The notes under the pieces: model-generated
What the model was told of the DNA's origin: nothing
What the model saw: the letters and a program-made list of their open reading frames with translations, nothing else
Databases searched by the model: none
Made by a program: the position numbers and the translations under genes
Shown: positions 8,928 through 17,269 of the stretch, in pieces
Layout of the letters: each line of letters begins with the position of its first letter
How positions within the stretch are numbered: the first letter of the stretch is position 1
Origin: an uncultured Paracoccaceae bacterium
GTDB taxonomy: Bacteria > Pseudomonadota > Alphaproteobacteria > Rhodobacterales > Rhodobacteraceae
Reading direction: 5' to 3'
Length of the DNA: 64,000 nt
NCBI GenBank assembly: GCA_947499725.1
Contig: CANMPK010000006.1
Location: forward strand, 40,590 to 104,589

Positions 8928-10103
8928 CTATGAATTCAAAAGAGGTAACGCGGCCTGCAGGTCTGCTTTCAGGCTATCTGTGTCTTCAAGGCCGATGTTA
9001 AACCGCACCAAGGCACCGGTCTCAGTCCAAGCTTTCGCGCTGCGCATGGGGTCAACGGGCAATACAAGGCTCTCGTATCCACCCCAGCTCACGCCGATAC
9101 CAAAATGATGCAGGGCGTCGACAAAATCGCGGATTTGTGCCGCGCTGCAGGGGTGAAAAATCACGGAGAACAGACCTGCGGCGCCGGTGAAGTCACGCTT
9201 CCAGAAATCGTGGCCGGGGCAACTCTCAAAGGCTGGGTGCAGAACAGTCTTTACTTGTTTTTGTTGTCCCAGCCATGTCGCGATTTCACGGCCGGCCTTG
9301 TCAAAATACTCCATGCGGACCTTAAGCGTTCTAAGCCCGCGCAAGGCGAGGAAAACTTCGTGTGATCCTGGCTTGTCGCCGATTGCAAAAACGGTCTTAC
9401 GTATCTGATCATGGTACATGGTATTGCTCGCGATCATGCCCATCATGCAATCTGAATGCCCGCTGATGTATTTTGAGCAAGAGGCGACCACGACATCGCA
9501 GCCCAGATCAAGGGGTTTGCAAAACAACGGCGTGGCCCAAGTGCTATCGATAATCGAGGGGATAGAGGCATCGCGTGCGGCTTTTGCAATGGCCGGAATG
9601 TCAGGTATTTCAAAGGTGCCCGACCCTGGGGCTTCGAGCATAATGGCGCAGGTTGTTTCACGAATTAAATCGTAGATATCTGTGCCGATCATGGGATCGT
9701 AGTATTCAATCTCAACGCCCATGCGGCTCAAAACGCCATCACAAAAGGCGCGCGTGTTGCCGTAGACGTGATCGGCGACCAATAGGTGTTTTCCCGGGGC
9801 AACGAATGTCATCAACGCCGTAGAGATGGCCGCCACGCCGGATGATGTTAAGGTGACACCGCGTGCGTTTTCGAGATTGGCAAGTAGCGCTTCCAGTTGA
9901 AATGAGGCGTCATTTCCATACCGCCCATAGTAAAGGGTACCGGATGCGTAGCGCGCATCGCGTGCGCTCTCAAAACTTGCCATACTGTCAAAGACAATCG
10001 TCGAGCCAAGCTCAATAGGCATGTTAACATGACGACCATCGACACGGGGAGGCCTACCGTTTTGCACGAGAGCATCGGCGTTATTTCTTGTATCTGAAGG
10101 CAT
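8928..10103 (-). CDS. metC: Cys/Met-metabolism PLP-dependent lyase (cystathionine beta-lyase type)
   Basis: 391-residue fold-type I PLP enzyme of the trans-sulfuration family. PLP-binding features include YYGRYGNDAS, TSSGVAAISTALM, the Asp-containing IPSIIDSTWATP and the Schiff-base Lys211 in SCSKYISGHSD. The spacing fits MetC/cystathionine beta-lyase, whose members also act as cysteine desulfhydrases, releasing sulfide and 2-aminoacrylate (then pyruvate and ammonia). It leads the minus-strand operon with the VOC protein and persulfide dioxygenase and is divergent from bisC. In this context a catabolic C-S lyase feeding sulfide or persulfide to the dioxygenase is more likely than methionine biosynthesis. 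The RidA protein at 21591 would hydrolyse the enamine product. The symbol denotes family only. Confidence 0.8.
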   Translation of the reverse strand: MPSDTRNNADALVQNGRPPRVDGRHVNMPIELGSTIVFDSMASFESARDARYASGTLYYGRYGNDASFQLEALLANLENARGVTLTSSGVAAISTALMTFVAPGKHLLVADHVYGNTRAFCDGVLSRMGVEIEYYDPMIGTDIYDLIRETTCAIMLEAPGSGTFEIPDIPAIAKAARDASIPSIIDSTWATPLFCKPLDLGCDVVVASCSKYISGHSDCMMGMIASNTMYHDQIRKTVFAIGDKPGSHEVFLALRGLRTLKVRMEYFDKAGREIATWLGQQKQVKTVLHPAFESCPGHDFWKRDFTGAAGLFSVIFHPCSAAQIRDFVDALHHFGIGVSWGGYESLVLPVDPMRSAKAWTETGALVRFNIGLEDTDSLKADLQAALPLLNS

Positions 10104-10150
10104 GGAATAATCTCGCTTAATATAGACGTTCTGAGGATGACATCCTAGAT

Positions 10151-10190
10151 CTACTGTGTCAATATGCAGAAAATATGTTCACTATAGCAG
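10151..10190. promoter_or_regulatory. Divergent metC-like/bisC control region with shared TGTCAATA motif
   Basis: The 101-bp gap between the divergent genes contains CTACTGTGTCAATAT (10151-10165) and, 12 bp on, TTCACTATAGCAG (10178-10190), a degenerate inverted copy. The 12-mer CTGTGTCAATAT (10154-10165) recurs exactly, in reverse orientation, in the rhodanese/FAD-oxidase gap (13833-13844). TGTCAATA is also in the aapJ operator. On the minus strand it reads ATATTGACACAG, so it may double as a TTGACA -35 element for the metC-like operon. Confidence 0.45.
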
Positions 10191-10204
10191 CACGTGAGAG
10201 TTGA

Positions 10205-12541
10205 ATGCCTAAGATTGAAACAAAGATTACTGCAAGCCACTGGGGCGTTGGTGTCGCTGTGGTTGAAGATGAAAAAATTCAATCGGTCGCTGGGCATTGC
10301 GAGGATCCAAATCCGTCGCGGATCAACGATAATATCGCAAGCAGCTTGCATGGCGATGCGCGTATCACGCGTCCAGCCGTGCGCAAATCATGGCTTGAGA
10401 ACGGTCCCGAAGGGCGCGGTACAAGCGGCGAAACAGCACGCGGTCGCGATGGCTTTGTCGAAGTCAGTTGGGATACGGCTCTCGATTTGATTGCCAAAGA
10501 ACTTAGACGTATTCGTAAGGCGTATGGGAATGGAGCAATTTTTGCCGGTTCATATGGTTGGTCAAGCGCCGGACGCTTTCATCACGCCCAGAGTCAACTG
10601 AAGCGTTTTTTGAACACGCAGGGCGGGTTCGTGCGTTCAGAGGGTAACTATAGCTATAATGCGGCCCTTGTCCTGATGCCGCATATCGTTGGGCCGTACC
10701 GACAACATGTTGTGGACGCGACCCGCTGGCCGGTCATTGCCAAACACAGCGATCTTGTTGTGTGTTTTGGTGGCATCGCACAGCGCAATACTCAAGTCAG
10801 CGATGGTGGCGTTGCGCGTCATCGGATGAAAGATAACTTGACCCTATGCAAGGACGCGGGCGTTGAGTTTGTCAACATCAGCCCATTGCGCAGCGATATC
10901 TTAGAGACACTTGATGCTGTCTGGATGCCACCATTGCCGGGTTCTGACACTGCATTGATGTTGGGGCTCGCGCATACCTTGCTAACCGAAGGTCTGCATG
11001 ATGTTTCGTTTTTGGATAAATACACCGTCGGCTTTGACCGCGTCGCAGCGTACATTCTGGGCAAAACCGATGGCCAGCCAAAAGACGCCGCTTGGGCTGC
11101 GGCACAATCGGGAATCGACGCCGAAGACATTGCGGCCCTCGCTCGAAAAATGGCGTCGTCCCGTACGATGATCAGTATTGCCGCGGGGGTACAGAGGGCA
11201 GATTATGGCGAACAACCCCTTTGGATGGGAGTGACTTTGGCAGCGATGCTGGGGCAAATCGGCTTACCTGGTGGCGGATATGTGATTGGGTACGGCGTGA
11301 ACGCGAACATCGGGAATGTAGAGCGCCCATTTCGGTGGGGCGCCTTTTCACAACTCAAGAACCCGCACGATGACTTTATCCCAGTCGCGATGATTTCCGA
11401 GATGTTACTAAGTCCCGGGAAAAGCTATGATTACAACGGGCGTAAACGGAAATTCCCCCATGCGCGTATGGTCTGGTGGGCCGGAGGAAACCCTTTTCAT
11501 CATCACCAAGACCTGAATAGGTTACACGAGGCGTTCCAGGCCCCCGACACCGTGATTGTGAATGAGCTGAATTGGACCGCAACCGCGCGTCATGCGGATA
11601 TCGTTTTGCCGATTGCGTCTGCGCAAGAACGTACAGACTTTGGCGCAGGGAAATCAGACAATGCCCTTGTTCCGATGCCAGCACTAATCAAGCCGGTGGG
11701 CGAGGCGCGGATGGAATATGACATCTATGCAGACCTCGCAGGGCGTCTTGGAAATGCCGAGGCGTTTACGGAGGGGCGCAGCAGTGAAGACTGGTTGCGG
11801 TGCATTTGGCAACAAACGCAATCTACGGCTTCGAAGGCCGGTATTGATCTGCCGAACTGGGATGAATTTATCTCTGGGGACGTTGTGCATGTGCCAGATC
11901 CAGCGCCTGAGCAAGTATTTCTGGACAAATTTCGTGCCGATCCGGTGGCAAATCCCTTGTCGACCCCAAGCGGTCGCATCGAGCTATTCTCGCAAACCAT
12001 TGCGTCGTTTGGTCGCCCTGACTGCCCAGGCCATGCGGCGTGGTTCGCGCCACGGGATGTGGCAGCCGGAGCGGAACAAAAATACCCACTGTATATGTTG
12101 TCGGGGCAACCAAAAACGCGGTTGCACAGCCAGCTTGATAATGGCGACTATAGTAAAAGCCATAAGATCAAGGATCGCGAGCCGGTGCTGCTTCATCCAA
12201 GAGATGCGGCTGAGCGTGGGATTGAGCATGGAGATATCGTTGAGCTCTACAATGATCGCGGGCGTTGTCTTGCTGGTGCAAAAATAACCGATGAAGTCCG
12301 CGAGGGCTGTGTCTTTTTGTGGACGGGAGCTTGGTATGATCCCGATTTCAATGCGCCGCAAAACCGTGATCGACATGGAAATCCGAATGTTTTAACCCAT
12401 GATCTTCGCACATCGTCCCTTAGTCAAAGCACGGCGGCACATTCAACCTTGTTGAATGTACGTAAGTTTGAAGGTGTATTGCCAAAAATCACGGCTCATT
12501 CAGCTCCTGACTTCCTGTTTCGGAATGAACCTGATACTTGA
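10205..12541 (+). CDS. bisC: BisC-type molybdopterin sulfoxide reductase (cytoplasmic)
   Basis: 778-residue molybdenum enzyme of the DMSO-reductase family, subgroup BisC/TorZ. There is no Tat signal and no N-terminal [4Fe-4S] cysteine motif: the protein starts MPKIETKITASHWGVGVAVV. The molybdenum-ligand region GSYGWSSAGRFHHAQSQLKR carries the Ser-type site of DMSO/TMAO/biotin-sulfoxide reductases. Further cofactor blocks are GGIAQRNTQVSDGGVA, WWAGGNPFHHHQDLNRL, VNELNWTATARHADIVLP, MLSGQPKTRLHSQLDNG and the C-terminal molydop-binding domain. It probably reduces a sulfoxide, such as methionine- or substrate-S-oxide, in the cytosol. It is co-directional with the IclR gene 21 bp downstream and divergent from the PLP lyase. 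That links sulfoxide reduction to the sulfur branch; biotin sulfoxide itself need not be the substrate. Confidence 0.85.
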   Translation: MPKIETKITASHWGVGVAVVEDEKIQSVAGHCEDPNPSRINDNIASSLHGDARITRPAVRKSWLENGPEGRGTSGETARGRDGFVEVSWDTALDLIAKELRRIRKAYGNGAIFAGSYGWSSAGRFHHAQSQLKRFLNTQGGFVRSEGNYSYNAALVLMPHIVGPYRQHVVDATRWPVIAKHSDLVVCFGGIAQRNTQVSDGGVARHRMKDNLTLCKDAGVEFVNISPLRSDILETLDAVWMPPLPGSDTALMLGLAHTLLTEGLHDVSFLDKYTVGFDRVAAYILGKTDGQPKDAAWAAAQSGIDAEDIAALARKMASSRTMISIAAGVQRADYGEQPLWMGVTLAAMLGQIGLPGGGYVIGYGVNANIGNVERPFRWGAFSQLKNPHDDFIPVAMISEMLLSPGKSYDYNGRKRKFPHARMVWWAGGNPFHHHQDLNRLHEAFQAPDTVIVNELNWTATARHADIVLPIASAQERTDFGAGKSDNALVPMPALIKPVGEARMEYDIYADLAGRLGNAEAFTEGRSSEDWLRCIWQQTQSTASKAGIDLPNWDEFISGDVVHVPDPAPEQVFLDKFRADPVANPLSTPSGRIELFSQTIASFGRPDCPGHAAWFAPRDVAAGAEQKYPLYMLSGQPKTRLHSQLDNGDYSKSHKIKDREPVLLHPRDAAERGIEHGDIVELYNDRGRCLAGAKITDEVREGCVFLWTGAWYDPDFNAPQNRDRHGNPNVLTHDLRTSSLSQSTAAHSTLLNVRKFEGVLPKITAHSAPDFLFRNEPDT

Positions 12542-12562
12542 TACGTATCGGAGGATGAACCA

Positions 12563-13333
12563 ATGACAGATACGCCGCCTAAGACGCCCAAAGTTGACTC
12601 TACCCTCTCCAAGGGATTGAGCATTCTTGAAAACTTGGCACATGCCCCATCAGGCAAGGGCGTTACCGAGTTATCGGTGGAGTTGGGTCTTACGAAATCT
12701 AACACATTTCGCCTTTTGCAGAGTCTCACAACACTTGGATATGTCAAACACTTGGAAAGCAAAGCTTATGCCGCGACGTTGAAGACGTGGCAAATTGGAC
12801 GAGCTTCGGTTGATAATTTGAACCTGCGCGAACTGGCCGCGCCTGAGATGTCATTCCTGTCCAAGGAAACCGGCGAGACGATTTATCTGGCCGTTCCTGA
12901 ACATCTTGGGATCGTCTATATAGATAAGATTGAGAGCCAAAAACCCATCCGGTCTTGGAGCCCGATTGGCGGCGAAGCGCCGATTCATTGCGTGGGTACC
13001 GGGAAGGCCATCTTGGCGGCGAATTATGGTAGCATGCGCGAACGCATTAAGGGGCAACTGACCCGACATACGGAAAAGACAATATCCTCTATTGCGGCCC
13101 TTGATGATGATATGAATGCGACGCTTGCCCGAGGATATGCCGTAGACCAAGGCGAATTTCGCGAGCGCATTTGGAGTCTTGGGGCAGCGATTACGCTTCC
13201 CAGTGGAGAAAGCATAGCGTCGTTGGGGATTTCGTTGCCAGATGTGAGTATGCCCGAAAACGGGTTAGATAGATATGGATCTTTGGTTGCCAATTGCGCC
13301 GAAAGCGTATCTGCGAAACTGGCGCGCCGCTAA
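12563..13333 (+). CDS. IclR-family transcriptional regulator
   Basis: 256-residue IclR regulator: an N-terminal winged helix-turn-helix (about residues 13-75, LSKGLSILENLA, VTELSVELGLTKSNTFRLLQSLTTLGYV), then the effector-binding GAF-like domain (LRELAAPEMSFLSKETGETIYLAV, HCVGTGKAILA, RGYAVDQGEFRERIWSLGAAI). It is the second gene of the bisC unit and sits centrally among the island's divergent promoters, so it is the best candidate to control them, with a substrate or pathway intermediate as ligand. A strong terminator follows. The start ATG comes after CGGAGGATGAACC, a strong Shine-Dalgarno sequence. Confidence 0.92.
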   Translation: MTDTPPKTPKVDSTLSKGLSILENLAHAPSGKGVTELSVELGLTKSNTFRLLQSLTTLGYVKHLESKAYAATLKTWQIGRASVDNLNLRELAAPEMSFLSKETGETIYLAVPEHLGIVYIDKIESQKPIRSWSPIGGEAPIHCVGTGKAILAANYGSMRERIKGQLTRHTEKTISSIAALDDDMNATLARGYAVDQGEFRERIWSLGAAITLPSGESIASLGISLPDVSMPENGLDRYGSLVANCAESVSAKLARR

Positions 13334-13349
13334 ATTTCACTTGATCTAA

Positions 13350-13393
13350 CTGTTTCGCGCCTTCTTTGTAGAGTGCGCGAAACAGAGTTTTTT
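13350..13393. terminator. Rho-independent terminator after iclR
   Basis: CTGTTTCGCGC (13350-13360) pairs perfectly over 11 bp with GCGCGAAACAG (13375-13385), followed by AGTTTTTTAG. It overlaps the stop codon of the convergent rhodanese gene. Confidence 0.9.
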
Positions 13394-13793
13394 AGCCCTT
13401 CTTTTCAGGAAATTCGACTGAACCGCCTTGTTTTTCCCAAGTGGAGAAACCTTCTTTGAGGTGAGCCGCTTCAAACCCCATGTCTTGGAGCGTGGCAACT
13501 GTTAGCGACGAGCGCCAACCTGAGGCGCAATGGAAGACAAACTTCTTATCTTCTCCAAAGATGTCCTTGAAATATGGGCTGTCTGGATCGACCCAGAATT
13601 CGATCATGCCACGCGGCGCGTGAAAGCTGCCAGGAATAAAACCTGTGCGCTGGCGTTCACGTGGGTCGCGAATGTCAACCACGACAACATTTGGATTTTC
13701 GAGCATCGCGATGAGGTCGGCGGTTTCGACTTCCTCAATGCGCGCTCTTGCGGCTTTCACCATGTCAGATGATGACAATTTGAGCTTTTTCAT
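13392..13793 (-). CDS. Rhodanese-domain sulfurtransferase
   Basis: 133-residue single-domain rhodanese. The N-terminal linker MKKLKLSSSDMVKAARARIEEV precedes VVVVDIRDPRERQRTGFIPGSFHAPRG and the active-site loop FHCASGWRSS (Cys89 carrying the persulfide), then AAHLKEGFSTWEKQGG. It probably transfers sulfane sulfur, for example to glutathione or sulfite, feeding or relieving the persulfide dioxygenase. The ORF track begins at 13982, but the ATG at 13793 has a strong ribosome-binding site (ACGGAGGTCTTT) and matches family starts; the upstream 63 residues are promoter DNA. It is divergent from the FAD-oxidase operon and convergent with iclR. Confidence 0.88.
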   Translation of the reverse strand: MKKLKLSSSDMVKAARARIEEVETADLIAMLENPNVVVVDIRDPRERQRTGFIPGSFHAPRGMIEFWVDPDSPYFKDIFGEDKKFVFHCASGWRSSLTVATLQDMGFEAAHLKEGFSTWEKQGGSVEFPEKKG

Positions 13794-13807
13794 AAAGACC
13801 TCCGTGC

Positions 13808-13844
13808 TGATATATAGAACTTGTATATCATATATTGACACAGA
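13808..13844. promoter_or_regulatory. Divergent rhodanese / FAD-oxidase control region
   Basis: TGATATA (13808-13814) and TATATCA (13824-13830) form a 7-bp dyad with a 9-bp spacer. It is followed directly by ATATTGACACAG (13833-13844), the exact reverse complement of the 12-mer in the metC-like/bisC gap. TTGACA at 13835-13840 points toward the FAD-oxidase gene and could be its -35, but no good -10 follows. Shared control with the sulfur operon is inferred. Confidence 0.45.
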
Positions 13845-13904
13845 GGAGAAGCTGTTGCAACCTTTCTTCAATCGCAGCCATTCCGTTTGAGGTAGGGAAT
13901 CTAT

Positions 13905-15179
13905 ATGAGTGCACAAAATGCAATTTCGCTTTGGAACGCCACGGCGATTGAAGAAGATTTTCATGCGCCGCTCGATACGCAAGGTATCTTGGATGTCGTG
14001 ATTATCGGCGGTGGGTTCACCGGGTTATCATCAGCGCTTCATTGCGCCGAGCAGGGACTGTCGGCGCATGTGCTTGAGGCGAATCAAATCGGTTTCGGTG
14101 GGTCAGGACGCAACTGTGGGCTGGTAAATGCCGCGCTTTGGTTGCCACCCCAAAAAGTGCGTGAGAAATTGGGACCGGTATATGGTCCGCGTTTCATCGA
14201 TATGTTCGGTCAAGGCCCAGGGTATGTGTTTTCTCTAATTGAAAAGCACCAAATCCGCTGTGAAGTGACCAAAACTGGGACAATTCATGGTGCGCATGCC
14301 CCTTCAGGTTTTCGCGACCTACAGGACCGCCACAAAGAGTGGCAGCGCCTGGGTCAGCCAGTGGATCTGCTATCGCGTGAGGAGGTATCCGAGAAATTGG
14401 GCACGACTGTGTTCCATGGTGGCCTTTTGGATCACCGCGCCGGCACGATAAACCCAATGGGCTATGTGCGAGGACTTGCACGTGCGGCGCTCGGAGCCGG
14501 TGCGAAAATAAGCACCAAGGTCCGCGCGACCAAATTATCCAAAGAAGGTGATCTGTGGATCGTTGAAACGGATAAGGGCACAGTGAAAGCTAAGGCGGTT
14601 GTTCTGGGAACCAACGCTTACACGGATGACCTATGGCCAGGCTTGAAGCAGAACTTTACGTTGATCAATTACTTTCAACTCGCCACCAAGCCGCTGGGGC
14701 CAGAGGCCGCGCATATTATGCCCGAAAAACAGGGTTTGTGGGATACCGGTCAGATCATGTTTAATGTGCGCCGCGATGCATACGATCGCCTGCTGATTGG
14801 ATCTATGGGTAAGGTCATGGGTGATATTAATGGCGGCGTTTCACAGCGTTGGGCGCGCAAACAAATCGCGCGTTTGTTCCCAACACTTGGCCCCGTCGAG
14901 TTCGAAGAGGCGTGGACAGGGCAAATTGCAATGACACCAGATCATCTGCCCCGCATTCATGAGCTTGATAAAAATCTATTCACGCCAATTGGTTACAATG
15001 GTCGTGGTATCACAACCGGTACGATGTTTGGGCGCACGATGTCGCAATTATTGACCGGCATGGATCGTGCAGATCTGCCGCTACCTATGACGGACCCATC
15101 GACAGTGAAATCTGCTCCTGTCTTTTCGCGCTTGTACCAAACGGCGTTCACAGCAAAACAAATCTTGAAAGCAATTTGA
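13905..15179 (+). CDS. FAD-dependent amine/amino-acid oxidoreductase (DadA/PuuB-like)
   Basis: 424-residue DAO-family flavoenzyme. The dinucleotide-binding motif is in DVVIIGGGFTGLSSALHCAEQG (residues about 30-50), followed by GFGGSGRNCGLVN, KAVVLGTNAYTDDLWPG and the C-terminal FAD block PIGYNGRGITTGTMFGR. The family oxidises secondary or D-amines to imines (sarcosine, D-amino acids, gamma-glutamylputrescine), passing electrons to O2 or a quinone. It is the first gene of the plus-strand operon, with the hydantoinase A gene 2 bp downstream, so it probably starts breakdown of the imported compound by oxidising a C-N bond. The substrate cannot be read from sequence. The start follows TTTGAGGTAGGGAATCTAT. 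Confidence 0.85.
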   Translation: MSAQNAISLWNATAIEEDFHAPLDTQGILDVVIIGGGFTGLSSALHCAEQGLSAHVLEANQIGFGGSGRNCGLVNAALWLPPQKVREKLGPVYGPRFIDMFGQGPGYVFSLIEKHQIRCEVTKTGTIHGAHAPSGFRDLQDRHKEWQRLGQPVDLLSREEVSEKLGTTVFHGGLLDHRAGTINPMGYVRGLARAALGAGAKISTKVRATKLSKEGDLWIVETDKGTVKAKAVVLGTNAYTDDLWPGLKQNFTLINYFQLATKPLGPEAAHIMPEKQGLWDTGQIMFNVRRDAYDRLLIGSMGKVMGDINGGVSQRWARKQIARLFPTLGPVEFEEAWTGQIAMTPDHLPRIHELDKNLFTPIGYNGRGITTGTMFGRTMSQLLTGMDRADLPLPMTDPSTVKSAPVFSRLYQTAFTAKQILKAI

Positions 15180-15181
15180 CT

Positions 15182-17269
15182 ATGACACTGGCTTCTACAC
15201 GCGTCGGCGTGGATATCGGCGGCACCTTTACGGATGTTGCATTGCAACATGCGGGCGGGCTTTCGACGTGCAAAGTTCTGACCAACTACACTCAACCTGA
15301 ACAGGCGATTTTGGATGGAATTGCCTTGGCTTCCAAACAGGCTGGGATCGAATTGTCTGATATTGATCAAGTGATCCACGGCACCACTTTGGTGACGAAC
15401 TCTTTGATTGAGCGTCGCGGAGCAAAGCTGGCGTTTATCACGACCGAAGGTTTTCGCGACGTCATCGAAATGCGTTCTGAAAATCGGTTTGAGCAGTATG
15501 ACCTGAACCTTAACCTGCCAAAGCCGATGGTGCCTCGTCAGGATCGTTTCACATTGAATGAACGGATCGGCGCAAGTGGCGAGGTCCTGTTGCCGCTTGA
15601 GCAAGACGACGTGGACGCAATGGTACAAACCATTCTGGCCGGCGACTTTGAAGCCGTCGCGATTGGGTTGATGCACTCCTATGCCAATGATGCGCACGAA
15701 CGTCAGATGGCGGATGCATTGCGTACTGCGGCCCCTGATTTGTCGATTTCGATCTCATCTGTGATTTCGCCACAAATGCGCGAACTGCCACGGTTTAATA
15801 CAGTGATCGCAAACGCATATGTACAACCACAGGTCGCGGATTATCTTGGACGTTTGGTCGCCCGCCTTCGTGGCGCCGGCGTCGCGGCCCCAGTCTTTAT
15901 GTTACATTCTGGGGGTGGTTTGATTTCGGTAGAAACAGCCGCAGAACAGCCTGTCCGTCTGCTTGAATCTGGTCCCGCAGGGGGCGCAATTTTTGCCGCC
16001 GATTTTGCGCGGGCGCATGATCTCGACAAAGTCTTGAGCTTTGATATGGGGGGCACCACTGCCAAGATTTGCTTGATCGAAGATGGTGCGCCCAAGACGG
16101 CGAATACCTTCGAAGTCGCGCGTACATATCGTTTCAAAAAAGGCTCGGGCATGACCGTGTCCACACCCGTTGTTGAAATGGTCGAGATCGGCGCGGGAGG
16201 CGGTTCAATTGCGTCCATCGACAGCATGAACCGAATCCAAGTTGGACCTCGATCCGCGGCCTCAGAGCCAGGCCCGGCGTGCTATGGCCGAGGCGGAGAA
16301 GAGCCAACTGTGACGGATGCGAACCTGCTTTTGGGTCGCCTTGATCCAAACAATTTCGCGGGAGGTGCGATCCAACTGCACCCTGACGCATCGGACACTG
16401 CCGTGGCTGCGAAACTTGGCGAAACTTTGAGTATTACAAGCAGCGACGCCGCCTTTGGTGTTACTGAAATGGTTGACGAAAACATGGCCAACGCGGCGCG
16501 TGTTCACACGGTTGAAAATGGCCGTGATATTGAACATTTTACCATGATCGGTTTCGGAGGTGGGGCACCGCTTCATGCCTGTCGTCTCTGTGAAAAACTC
16601 GGCATACGTGATTTGATCATTCCGCCAGGTGCGGGTGTTGGTTCTGCGATTGGCTTCCTGAAGGCCCCCTTCAGTTATGAAGCTACGCGCGGATTGTTTC
16701 AGCAACTCGCTGATTTCAATGGCGCTGCAGTGAACTCAGCTTTGGCTGAGCTGGAGCAAGAGGCCCGCGCTTTTGTTGAAGCAGGGGCCAAGGACGCGGA
16801 TACCTCATCTAAACTGACTGCGTTTATGCGATATGCGGGGCAGGGTTGGGAAATCCCAGTGTCCCTACCGTACAAACCGTTTGCGGACTCGGATAAATCA
16901 GAGATCCAAGATGCGTTTGAAGCCGCATATGAAATGTTGTTTGGCCGGACCATCGATGGGCTTGCGATTGAAATCACCAACTGGTCGCTTGTGGTTGCAT
17001 CCGTGCTGCCTGATGTTGCAAAGGCCGCGCATTTCGCATCGGGAGATGCAGCAACAGAGCGACGGACACGTCAATTCTATGACGCTGCACTGCGAAGCAC
17101 CGTGGATGCGCGCGAAGTAGAGCGTAGCGAAATGAGCGCTGGGAAATCTGTCGAAGGCCCCGCCGTGATTATCGAAAATGAGACCACCACAATTGTCACA
17201 TCCGCCTATACGGCGATTGGCCAAGGCGACGGCAGCTTGCTGCTGCGCCGCAAGGGAGACGCACTATGA
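15182..17269 (+). CDS. hyuA: Hydantoinase/oxoprolinase subunit A (ATP-dependent ring opening)
   Basis: 695-residue HyuA/OplA-type subunit of ATP-dependent N-methylhydantoinase / 5-oxoprolinase enzymes. The N-terminal actin-fold ATPase start is clear (RVGVDIGGTFTDVALQH), with VIHGTTLVTNSLIERRGAKLAFITTEGFRDVIEMR. The second phosphate segment FDMGGTTAKICLI and the family motifs LESGPAGGAIFAADFA and GAGGGSIASID follow. With HyuB it would phosphorylate and hydrolyse a cyclic amide (hydantoin, 5-oxoproline or a sulfur analogue). The ORF track begins at a TTG overlapping the upstream stop; the ATG at 15182 is preferred. hyuB starts 4 bp before its stop (ATGA), so the two are translationally coupled. 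Confidence 0.88.
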   Translation: MTLASTRVGVDIGGTFTDVALQHAGGLSTCKVLTNYTQPEQAILDGIALASKQAGIELSDIDQVIHGTTLVTNSLIERRGAKLAFITTEGFRDVIEMRSENRFEQYDLNLNLPKPMVPRQDRFTLNERIGASGEVLLPLEQDDVDAMVQTILAGDFEAVAIGLMHSYANDAHERQMADALRTAAPDLSISISSVISPQMRELPRFNTVIANAYVQPQVADYLGRLVARLRGAGVAAPVFMLHSGGGLISVETAAEQPVRLLESGPAGGAIFAADFARAHDLDKVLSFDMGGTTAKICLIEDGAPKTANTFEVARTYRFKKGSGMTVSTPVVEMVEIGAGGGSIASIDSMNRIQVGPRSAASEPGPACYGRGGEEPTVTDANLLLGRLDPNNFAGGAIQLHPDASDTAVAAKLGETLSITSSDAAFGVTEMVDENMANAARVHTVENGRDIEHFTMIGFGGGAPLHACRLCEKLGIRDLIIPPGAGVGSAIGFLKAPFSYEATRGLFQQLADFNGAAVNSALAELEQEARAFVEAGAKDADTSSKLTAFMRYAGQGWEIPVSLPYKPFADSDKSEIQDAFEAAYEMLFGRTIDGLAIEITNWSLVVASVLPDVAKAAHFASGDAATERRTRQFYDAALRSTVDAREVERSEMSAGKSVEGPAVIIENETTTIVTSAYTAIGQGDGSLLLRRKGDAL

